Shown: positions 29,856-36,248 of the stretch, in pieces
How the letters are laid out: each line of letters starts with the position of its first letter
Numbering within the stretch: the stretch's first letter is position 1
DNA from: Chromatiales bacterium
GTDB lineage: Bacteria > Pseudomonadota > Gammaproteobacteria > CAMYNG01
DNA: 36,248 bases
NCBI GenBank assembly: GCA_027005735.1
Contig: JALTLF010000214.1
Span: 1-36,248 of the forward strand
Reading direction: 5' to 3'
Translations under genes and position numbers: made by a program
The notes under the pieces: generated by a model
Told to the model about the DNA's origin: nothing
Database searches by the model: none
What the model saw: only the letters and a program-made list of their open reading frames with translations

Positions 29856-32747
29856 ATGGACGACTACGTACCGGGTCAACGCTGGATCAGCGACGCCGAA
29901 CTGCAACTGGGGCTGGGCCTCATCCTCGAGCGCGACGCGCGTCGCGTCACCGTGGCCTTTCCCGCCACCGGCGAGACCCGCACCTATGCGCTGGAAGGCG
30001 CGCCGCTGACGCGCGTGCGCTTCGCGCCCGGCGATCTGCTCGCCAGCGAGGATGGCTGGCAGTTGCGGGTCACGGCGCTGCGCGAGGGCGACGGCGTGAT
30101 CATCTACGAGGGCCTGCGTGAGGACGGCGAACCCGCCAGCCTGCCCGAGTACCAGCTGGACCACCGCACCCAGCTCAGCCGCGCCTCGGATCGCCTGCTC
30201 AGTGGCCAGGTGGACGGCGACAAGTGGTTCGAGCTGCGCGTCGCCACCCTCCAGTGGCACAGCCGCCTCATGCAGTCGGACATGTACGGCCTCATCGGCG
30301 GGCGCACCAGCCTCCTGCCCCACCAGCTGTACATCGCCCACGAGGTGGCCCACCGTTACGCCCCCCGCGTGCTGCTCGCCGACGAGGTGGGTCTCGGCAA
30401 GACCATCGAGGCGGGCATGATCCTGCACCAGCAACTGCTCACTGGCCGCGCGGCGCGGGTGCTCATCCTCGTGCCCGAGAGCCTCGTCTACCAGTGGCTG
30501 GTGGAAATGCTGCGCCGTTTCAACCTGCGCTTCAGCATCTTCGACGAAGAGCGTTGCGTGGCCATCGAGGAGAGCAGCGGTCAGGCGAATCCCTTTCACA
30601 GCGAACAGCTGGTGCTGTGCAGCGTGGATTTCCTCGCCGCGAACCCGCAACGGGCGGCGCAGGCCCGCGCCGGCCAGTTCGACCTGCTGGTCGTCGATGA
30701 GGCCCATCACCTGGCGTGGTCGCCGCAACGGCCCAGCGCCGAGTACCAGCTGGTAGAGGGCCTCGCCGGGGACATCCCCGGCGTATTGCTGCTCACCGCG
30801 ACGCCGGAACAACTGGGCAAGGCGAGTCACTTTGCCCGCCTGCGCCTGCTCGACCCGGTGCGGTTTCCCGACTTTGATGCCTTCGTTGCCGAGGAGGCGG
30901 ACTACGAACCCGTGGCGCGGGCCGTGGACAGCCTGCTCTCGGGTGAGGCGCTGGACGAGGCGACGCGCCGCGTTCTCGCCGATGCCCTCGGCGAGACGGA
31001 CAATCGGCACCTGCTGGAGGCCATCGCCGATGCCGCGACGGCGGAGGAAAAACAGGCGCTCAGCGAACAGCTCATCGAACACCTGCTCGACCGCCACGGC
31101 ACCGGACGGGTGCTGTTTCGCAACACCCGCGAGGCGGTCAAGGGCTTTCCCGAGCGGGAACTGCACGATGCACCCCTGCCCCTGCCGGAAGCCTACGCCG
31201 AACTCGTCACGGCCCTGCAGGCCACCAGCATTACCCGGGCACAGGAACTGCTGCGCCCGGAACGCCTGCATGCCGCGGCGGCGGAAAACGAAAACTGGTG
31301 CGACATCGATCCGCGCGTGGCGTGGTTGCGTGATCGCTTGCGCAGCCTGCGCCCGGCCAAGGTCCTCGTCATCGCCGCCTGTGCCGAGACGGTGCTGGAG
31401 CTGGCCGCGCATTATCGCCAGCGTGAAGGCCTGCATGTGGCGGTATTCCACGAAGGCATGGGGATCCTCGAGCGTGATCGCGCGGCGGCCTATTTCGCCG
31501 ATCCCGAGGGCGCGCAGGTGCTGGTGTGTTCCGAGATCGGCAGCGAGGGACGCAACTTCCAGTTCGCCCATCACCTGGTGCTGTTCGATCTGCCGCTGGA
31601 TCCCGACCTGCTGGAGCAACGCATCGGCCGCCTGGATCGCATCGGCCAGACACAGACCATCCGCATCCACGTCCCGTGGCTGCGCGGCTCGGCGCAGGAA
31701 GTCATGTTCAGGTGGTTCCACGAGGGGCTTGATGCCTTCCTGCATACCTGCCCGTCGGGCCAGGCGGTGTTCGCGCAGGTCAGGGAGGAACTCCTCGACA
31801 GCCTGCACCAGCTCGATGAAGGTCTGCGCGACCTGCCGGCGCTGCTTGCCACCAGCCGCGCCCTCAACGAACAGTACCGCGAGCAGCTCACCCGCGGGCG
31901 CGACCGCCTGCTGGAATACAATTCCTGCCGACCCCGGCGGGCCATGGAACTCTACCAGCGCGCACTGGGCAGTTGCCGCGAACGCGAGCTGGCGGAGTAC
32001 ATGGAAGACATGTTCGACTGCTTCGGCGTGGACAGTGAACCCCATGGTGAACAGGGCCTGGTGCTGCGCGCCGGCGACAGGTTGCAGTCCAGTTATTTCC
32101 CCGGCCTGCCCGAGGACGGCCTCACCGTTACCTGGGATCGCAGGACCGCCCTCGTCCACGAGGACATCGGCTTCCTGAGCTGGGAACACCCGCTGGTGAC
32201 CGACGCCATGGACATGGTCATGAGCAACGAGTACGGCAATACCGCCATGACCGCCCTGCGCTACAAGGGCGCACAGGCGGGCACCCTGCTGCTCGACTGC
32301 ATCTTCGTGGTACAGGCGGTGGCGGATACCCGCCTGGGCCTGGCGCGCTACCTGCCCGCGACGACCATCCGCAAGGTGGTGGATGCGCAGGGCCGGGACC
32401 ATGCCCGCGCCCTGTCCTTCGAGGTGGTGCGCAAGTACGGTCAAAAGGTGGATCGTGAAACCGCGCGCAAGGTGGTGCGCAGCCAGCAGAAGATCATGCG
32501 CAAGCTCCTCGATGTCGCGGAGCAGGTGGCCACGAAGGACATCCCGCCGCTGGTCGAGGCCGCGCGCCGCGAAGCGGAGACCGTACTGCTCGGCGAGGCC
32601 GACCGACTGAGCGCCCTGCAACGCAACAACCCCAACGTGCGCGAAGACGAGATCGCCTGGTTCCGCGAGCGCCACCGGGAGGTCAACGCGGTGCTGGATT
32701 CCGTGGAACTGCGCCTCGACGCAGTGCGAGCCATCATCCTCGTTTGA
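29856..32747 (+). CDS. rapA: RNA polymerase-associated ATPase RapA
   Basis: This 963-residue Swi2/Snf2-type translocase binds RNA polymerase and helps recycle it after transcription. E. coli RapA has 968 residues. The N-terminal Tudor-like domains begin at VPGQRWISDAELQLGLG. Motif I is ADEVGLGKT (K182), motif II is DEAHH (281-285), motif III is LLTATP, and motif VI EQRIGRLDRIGQTQ lies at about residue 590. The long C-terminal region (about 650-963) keeps RapA-specific sequence such as SHREVNAVL-type ends (WFRERHREVNAVLDSV). ATG 29856 has GGAG 7 nt upstream; the frame from 29835 adds only 7 residues. It stands alone on its strand. Confidence 0.95.
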   Translation: MDDYVPGQRWISDAELQLGLGLILERDARRVTVAFPATGETRTYALEGAPLTRVRFAPGDLLASEDGWQLRVTALREGDGVIIYEGLREDGEPASLPEYQLDHRTQLSRASDRLLSGQVDGDKWFELRVATLQWHSRLMQSDMYGLIGGRTSLLPHQLYIAHEVAHRYAPRVLLADEVGLGKTIEAGMILHQQLLTGRAARVLILVPESLVYQWLVEMLRRFNLRFSIFDEERCVAIEESSGQANPFHSEQLVLCSVDFLAANPQRAAQARAGQFDLLVVDEAHHLAWSPQRPSAEYQLVEGLAGDIPGVLLLTATPEQLGKASHFARLRLLDPVRFPDFDAFVAEEADYEPVARAVDSLLSGEALDEATRRVLADALGETDNRHLLEAIADAATAEEKQALSEQLIEHLLDRHGTGRVLFRNTREAVKGFPERELHDAPLPLPEAYAELVTALQATSITRAQELLRPERLHAAAAENENWCDIDPRVAWLRDRLRSLRPAKVLVIAACAETVLELAAHYRQREGLHVAVFHEGMGILERDRAAAYFADPEGAQVLVCSEIGSEGRNFQFAHHLVLFDLPLDPDLLEQRIGRLDRIGQTQTIRIHVPWLRGSAQEVMFRWFHEGLDAFLHTCPSGQAVFAQVREELLDSLHQLDEGLRDLPALLATSRALNEQYREQLTRGRDRLLEYNSCRPRRAMELYQRALGSCRERELAEYMEDMFDCFGVDSEPHGEQGLVLRAGDRLQSSYFPGLPEDGLTVTWDRRTALVHEDIGFLSWEHPLVTDAMDMVMSNEYGNTAMTALRYKGAQAGTLLLDCIFVVQAVADTRLGLARYLPATTIRKVVDAQGRDHARALSFEVVRKYGQKVDRETARKVVRSQQKIMRKLLDVAEQVATKDIPPLVEAARREAETVLLGEADRLSALQRNNPNVREDEIAWFRERHREVNAVLDSVELRLDAVRAIILV

Positions 32748-32762
32748 GCCTGTCGCGGCTCA
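32745..32762. terminator. Stem-loop between convergent rapA and the small secreted protein gene
   Basis: TGAGCC-TGTCGC-GGCTCA is a perfect 6-bp stem with a 6-nt loop that contains the rapA stop and touches the opposite gene's stop. It has no T tract on either side, so termination is uncertain. Confidence 0.3.
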
Positions 32763-33113
32763 GGGCACGGGCAGCTTGCGGTACACCGATTCCCTGCCCG
32801 TGGCGCTGGTGACGATGCGCAGTTCGTTGCGGTCCGTGTTGAAGAAGAAGGTGGTAAGGAGATCCCTGCCGTCGATGGTAAACACCGCCTTGACATCATA
32901 ATGGGTGACGACATAGAAGCCGCCGATGCGGGTACCATCCTGCCAGATGTTGAAGACATCGCCGTTGGGCAGGAATTCCAGCCAGTCACGGGGGTTGCCG
33001 TCGGGATCCTCGATCAGTTCCCAGCGGCCATGGATCCACGCCTCGGGGGCGTCCGCCCACAGGCTTGCCGGCCAGCACAGAACAAGGATGATCAGGAGAT
33101 GTCTGCGTGCCAT
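32760..33113 (-). CDS. Small secreted protein, lipocalin-like pattern
   Basis: This is a 117-residue protein with a clear signal peptide (about 1-20, LLIILVLCWPASLWA). The mature part of about 97 residues is beta-rich: WIHGRWELIEDPDGNPRDWLEFLPNGDVFNIW, GGFYVVTHYDVKAVF, LLTTFFF, LRIVTSATGRESVYRKL. The opening GRWEL with a following strand pattern recalls small lipocalin-like or DUF-type periplasmic barrels. I cannot name the family. It is convergent with rapA and divergent from the antiporter gene (62-bp gap). Confidence 0.7.
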   Translation of the reverse strand: MARRHLLIILVLCWPASLWADAPEAWIHGRWELIEDPDGNPRDWLEFLPNGDVFNIWQDGTRIGGFYVVTHYDVKAVFTIDGRDLLTTFFFNTDRNELRIVTSATGRESVYRKLPVP

Positions 33114-33175
33114 GTCGCCAGTCTAGCAAAACCGCGCCGGTCGTGCATGCCGGTGGAGCGTGATAGGATAAGCGC

Positions 33176-34342
33176 GTGATACACGATCACCTGTTCATCA
33201 TTTTTCTGATCTTTGCCGGCGCGGCGCTGGTTTCGACTCTGGCCCTGTTTGCGCGCCAGTCGCTGCTCGTGACCTACATCCTCGTCGGCATGTTGCTCGG
33301 CCCCTCAGGGCTCGGGCTGGTGGCGGATCCCGAGCTCATTACCGACATGTCCGAGGTGGGGATCATTTTCCTGCTCTTCCTGCTCGGCACCAACCTGCCG
33401 CCGCAGAAACTGCTGCACCTGTTCCGCCAGACCACCGTGGTGGCGGGGATCAGTTCGCTGGTGTTTACCGCCATCGGCTTCGGCCTTGCCCTGGCGTTTG
33501 GTTTTTCGCCGGTGGAATCCCTGCTGATCGGTGCGAGCATGATGTTTTCCTCCACCATCATCGGTCTGAAACTGCTGCCCACCACCGTCCTGCATCACCA
33601 GCACACCGGCGAGATCATCATCAGCATCCTGCTGTTGCAGGATCTGATCGCTATCCTGATCCTCATGTTGTTGCCGGCGCACGGTACCGACAGCGGCCTG
33701 TCCATGGAACTGCTGCGGCTGTTCGTCTCCCTCATCGGCGTGGTGACTTTCGCCTGGCTGTTCGAGCGTTTCATTCTCGTCAAGCTCATCCGGCGCTTCG
33801 ATCAGATCCGTGAATACATCTTTCTCATGGCCATCGCCTGGTGCCTGAGCATGGCGGAGCTGGCCTCGCTGGTGGGCCTGTCCGCGGAGATCGGCGCCTT
33901 CATCGCGGGCGTCATGCTGGCCACCAGCCCGCTGGCCCTGTTCATCGGCGAGAGCCTCAAGCCCCTGCGCGACTTCTTCCTGATCATCTTCTTCGTCGCG
34001 CTGGGCGCCAGCTTCGACCTGGGGATCATCCAGCAGGTGCTCCTGCCCGCCACCATACTGGCGGTGCTCATGCTGGTGGGCAAGCCCTTCGTGTTCAGGT
34101 GGTTGCTGGTACGCTCCGGTGAAGAGGCGCCCCGCTCCATGGAAATCGGCGTGCGCCTCGGCCAGATCAGCGAGTTTTCCCTCTTCGTGGCAATGCTGGC
34201 CCTGCAACTGGCGGTGATCGGCGAACGCGCCGCCTACGTCATCCAGGTGAGCACCCTGCTGAGCTTCATCGCCTCATCCTGGTTCATCGTGCAGCGCTAT
34301 CCCACGCCCATTGCCACGTCGGCGAAATTGCGCCGCGATTGA
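33176..34342 (+). CDS. CPA2-family cation:proton antiporter (KefB/Kef-type membrane domain)
   Basis: This 388-residue inner-membrane protein has about 12 hydrophobic segments. Family motifs are LVGMLLGPSGLGLV (about 36-49), ASMMFSSTIIGLKLL (about 120-134), ILLLQDLIAILIL with the ion-site Gln-Asp, and LSAEIGAFIAGVMLA (about 235-249). Its length matches the transport domain only. The C-terminal TrkA-N (RCK) domain found in KefB/KefC is missing, so this is a stand-alone exchanger, K+ or Na+ versus H+ unresolved. The start is GTG 33176 with GGA about 7 nt upstream. It ends 40 bp before a convergent FMN reductase gene. Confidence 0.9.
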   Translation: MIHDHLFIIFLIFAGAALVSTLALFARQSLLVTYILVGMLLGPSGLGLVADPELITDMSEVGIIFLLFLLGTNLPPQKLLHLFRQTTVVAGISSLVFTAIGFGLALAFGFSPVESLLIGASMMFSSTIIGLKLLPTTVLHHQHTGEIIISILLLQDLIAILILMLLPAHGTDSGLSMELLRLFVSLIGVVTFAWLFERFILVKLIRRFDQIREYIFLMAIAWCLSMAELASLVGLSAEIGAFIAGVMLATSPLALFIGESLKPLRDFFLIIFFVALGASFDLGIIQQVLLPATILAVLMLVGKPFVFRWLLVRSGEEAPRSMEIGVRLGQISEFSLFVAMLALQLAVIGERAAYVIQVSTLLSFIASSWFIVQRYPTPIATSAKLRRD

Positions 34343-34382
34343 CCGGCCCGGTGCGCGAGTGTTTGCCGCCGCTCCGCGCCTG

Positions 34383-34994
34383 CTACATGCCGAAGCCGAA
34401 CTTGTCGTTCTCGGTGACGCCCGAGGCGCGCACCTTCGCCAGTGCCGCGGCATATTCCCGCAGGATCCCCAGTGACCAGCGGAGTCGTTCCCGGTACCAC
34501 GGATCGGCGCGTTGGTCGTTCTTCTCCGGATCTTCGTTGAGCACCGACTCCACCTCGCGGATGATGACGTGGTCGGGGATGTAACAGATACGGCAATTCT
34601 TGTAGCTGCTCATGCGCAGTTCCGCCACCGGGTAGGCACCGCCGGCGCCCGAGGAAACCGCAACGATGAGCGCGGGCTTGTGGCCGAGTTCCGCCTTGCC
34701 AAACAGCAGGAAGAAGTTCTTCAGCCCTGCCGGCACCTGGCCATGCCATTCCGGCGTGATGATGACGAAGGCATCGCTGCTCGCCAGTTGCTCGCGCGCG
34801 GGCGCAAGGCGCGCCAGCCAGTCCGGGTCATTGTTCCAGACGCCCTCGTCCCACAAGGGGAACGGCGTTCTGCCCAGGTCGAGCAGCCAGCTTTCTTCGC
34901 TGATCCCGGCGGCGAGTTCGGCCTGGATGTGCCGCGCCACCTTGCCGCTCTGCGAATCGGGCCGATGGCTGCCGCTGATGATGCTGATCTTCAT
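34383..34994 (-). CDS. NAD(P)H-dependent FMN reductase family protein
   Basis: This is a 203-residue flavodoxin-fold protein. It has the phosphate loop GSHRPDSQSGKVA (about 8-20), ITPEWHGQVPAGLKNFFLLF (about 79-98, the PEYN-type flavin motif) and IVAVSSGAGGAYPVAELR. Members use NAD(P)H to reduce FMN, quinones or azo compounds. ATG 34994 is good and overlaps nothing. It is co-directional with the methyltransferase gene, whose stop (35031) lies 36 bp upstream. Confidence 0.9.
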   Translation of the reverse strand: MKISIISGSHRPDSQSGKVARHIQAELAAGISEESWLLDLGRTPFPLWDEGVWNNDPDWLARLAPAREQLASSDAFVIITPEWHGQVPAGLKNFFLLFGKAELGHKPALIVAVSSGAGGAYPVAELRMSSYKNCRICYIPDHVIIREVESVLNEDPEKNDQRADPWYRERLRWSLGILREYAAALAKVRASGVTENDKFGFGM

Positions 34995-35030
34995 GGGTGC
35001 TCCTTGGGTTTGCTTGTGGACGGAGTAGCG

Positions 35031-35783
35031 TTAGCCGCGTTCGGGCAGTGCCAGCCGGCGCAGGCGAAAATCGAGTTTGCGCCCCGGCGTGCGTGGCAGT
35101 GCCTCCAGCGCCTTATATAAGGTATGCCGTTCCGCGTCAACGCGCAGGAAGGCGCCGACGACATTGTCGTAGACGGGCAGGTCCAGGCGCCAGGCGCGGC
35201 GAAAACCACGCGCGGTGTGCCACCGGGTGCACAGGGCGCTGCGGCGCAGCTCGCCCGGCCCGAGGGTGTTGACCACCAGGCTGCCCCGCCGCGACAGGTG
35301 CCGCTTCAGCAGGGCACACCAGCCGGCATCCAGGGGGACGGCGCGCCGGGGCTGGCCGTCGGCGTCGCCAAACAGGTCCTCGATGATGAGATCGAAGGGC
35401 GGGCCCCGGTAGTTCTCCAGCCAGTGGCAGGCATCGGCCGCGATCAGCGCCGCCGAGGAAGACCTGACGCCGAAGAAGCGCCGCGCCACGGACAGATGCA
35501 CCGGGTTGAGATCGATGCCGATGATTTCACGCGGCCGGACGTGCGACTGCAACAGGCGGATGACGGCACCGCCGCCGACGCCGAGAACCAGCACGCGCTG
35601 GATCTCGCCGGGTGGATGAAACAGCGCAGGCAGCATGAGCAGATCCCACACGCCGTGTGTCCAGGGGCGCGCGGGACTGTACTGGCTGTGGAACACACCA
35701 TTGGTGTACAGGCGGCGGGTGTGGCCGGCGCTGCGGACTTCGTAGTCGGTACCCTCGCAGGTCTTGCGCCAGAGCAGGGCCAC
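35031..35783 (-). CDS. Spermidine-synthase-like SAM-binding protein
   Basis: This is a 250-residue Rossmann-fold methyltransferase/aminopropyltransferase-like protein. The SAM motif is RVLVLGVGGGAVIRLL (about 63-78), followed by EIIGIDLNPVHLSVARRFF, the acidic motif LIIEDLFGD (about 132-140) and LVVNTLGP. It resembles the stand-alone domain of the 'fused MFS/spermidine synthase' proteins. It lacks the usual catalytic Asp loop of SpeE as far as I can see, so a true polyamine role is doubtful. It ends 36 bp before the FMN reductase start. Confidence 0.8.
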   Translation of the reverse strand: MALLWRKTCEGTDYEVRSAGHTRRLYTNGVFHSQYSPARPWTHGVWDLLMLPALFHPPGEIQRVLVLGVGGGAVIRLLQSHVRPREIIGIDLNPVHLSVARRFFGVRSSSAALIAADACHWLENYRGPPFDLIIEDLFGDADGQPRRAVPLDAGWCALLKRHLSRRGSLVVNTLGPGELRRSALCTRWHTARGFRRAWRLDLPVYDNVVGAFLRVDAERHTLYKALEALPRTPGRKLDFRLRRLALPERG

Positions 35784-35797
35784 CTGGGCGGACTTTG

Positions 35798-36248
35798 CTA
35801 CTGCACGCTGGCGGCCAGCTTCTTCAACGGCAGGCCGGCGACAAATTTCATCAGCTCCGCCTTTTCCGGTGCCGGCTGGAAGCTGACTTGAATGAGCATG
35901 GTGGGAGAGAGAATGACGATGAGTGCAGTCTGCTTGCCCGGGCGATCCAGCTGGTAGATGGCCTTGAACCCATTTAGCATGGTGGGCTGGTGGATCTCCT
36001 CCGGGGTCTCCACCTGCATGTCGCGGACCATCTCGAAGGGCATGATCAGGGATCGGCTACTGTCATAGATCAACATGATCTCCGCCGTGCGGTCACCATC
36101 GCGGTAGCGCACCGTCAGGGAGGAATTTTCTATGTCGTTCATGGTGACATTGGCGCCATCGGGATCACCGCTGCGTGGCATGCCCATGGCCGACTCCGGT
36201 AGCAATGACAACCACTGTTTGTAATCCGCGGCCTGGCACAGGGAGGTC
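35798..36248 (-). CDS. Secreted protein of unknown function (5' end cut by window edge)
   Basis: The frame is open to the right edge of the window. The last visible upstream residues (SLCQAADYKQWLSLLPE) look like the end of a signal peptide with cleavage after QA, so the start lies beyond 36248. A TTG at 36211 is not the real start. The visible mature part is beta-rich with a repeated strand pattern (SSLTVRYRDGDRTAEIMLIYD, QTALIVILSPTMLIQVSFQP). It ends 14 bp before the methyltransferase ATG on the same strand, so it may share an operon. I do not recognise the family. Confidence 0.7.
   Translation of the reverse strand, partial: TSLCQAADYKQWLSLLPESAMGMPRSGDPDGANVTMNDIENSSLTVRYRDGDRTAEIMLIYDSSRSLIMPFEMVRDMQVETPEEIHQPTMLNGFKAIYQLDRPGKQTALIVILSPTMLIQVSFQPAPEKAELMKFVAGLPLKKLAASVQ

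Noticed and set aside
29661-32675. Very long minus-strand open frame (about 1000 codons) opposite rapA
   Set aside because: It is the exact antisense of rapA in a GC-rich gene, is His/Gln/Gly-rich without domain motifs, and rapA itself has complete Snf2 motifs.
1-36248. CRISPR arrays, tRNA or rRNA genes, insertion sequences, prophage genes
   Set aside because: No spaced repeat series, no tRNA-like cloverleaf or rRNA sequence recognised, no transposase or integrase motifs, and no terminal repeats found by eye.

Overview
The window looks like a chromosomal segment of a GC-rich gammaproteobacterium. The evidence is a DUF3301 gene, a YcgN/UPF0260 gene, an FNR-hemN pair with FNR-type operators, RapA of E. 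coli-like length and an EptA-type lipid A phosphoethanolamine transferase. The dihaem cytochrome c with a DUF302 tail, the SulP transporter and the MoxR-Bat operon would suit a chemolithotrophic or respiratory lineage such as Chromatiales relatives. That placement is inference. I see no rRNA, tRNA, CRISPR array, insertion sequence or prophage.

Layout, left to right. (1) 1-2.1 kb: a NarX/NarL-like two-component pair on the minus strand; the regulator is cut by the window edge. (2) 2.2-4.6 kb: a small mercury locus. A polytopic membrane protein is divergent from merR, which is co-directional with merT and merP. A textbook 19-bp-spacer mer operator/promoter starts inside the merR stop codon. No merA is present; decayed sequence follows merP. 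(3) 4.6-6.5 kb: eptA on the minus strand with a PmrA-box-like site upstream. (4) 6.5-9.9 kb: a small Xre-type regulator, a SulP/STAS anion transporter, a strong stem-loop, and an APC amino-acid permease. (5) 10-17 kb: a compact operon of moxR, DUF58, a small membrane protein, two von Willebrand-A membrane proteins (the second with TPRs) and batD. (6) 16.9-18.8 kb, minus strand: a histidine kinase with a degenerate receiver, preceded by a possible coupled 21-codon leader ORF, and endonuclease V. (7) 18.9-20.4 kb: a dihaem cytochrome c-DUF302 fusion overlapping a second secreted DUF302 gene. (8) 20.4-23.4 kb: an oxygen-response cluster with hemN, convergent fnr and a host-attachment-family gene. 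hemN and the host-attachment gene each have an FNR box at about -41.5 from a predicted start.

(9) 23.4-26.4 kb: a GIY-YIG protein divergent from a P2-type cation ATPase. (10) 26.4-29.6 kb: a five-gene minus-strand operon (receiver-like protein, alpha/beta hydrolase, DUF3301, YcgN-like, PDC/Cache sensor). (11) 29.7-32.7 kb: rapA. (12) 32.8-36.2 kb: a small secreted protein, a CPA2 cation:proton antiporter, an FMN reductase, a spermidine-synthase-like methyltransferase, and a secreted protein cut by the right edge.

The most distinctive items are the cytochrome c-DUF302 pair, FNR control of the host-attachment gene, the compact mer cassette without reductase, the leader ORF plus pseudo-receiver kinase, and the receiver-like protein with Glu at the phospho-acceptor position. 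Protein family calls come from reading motifs by eye; no database search was run.
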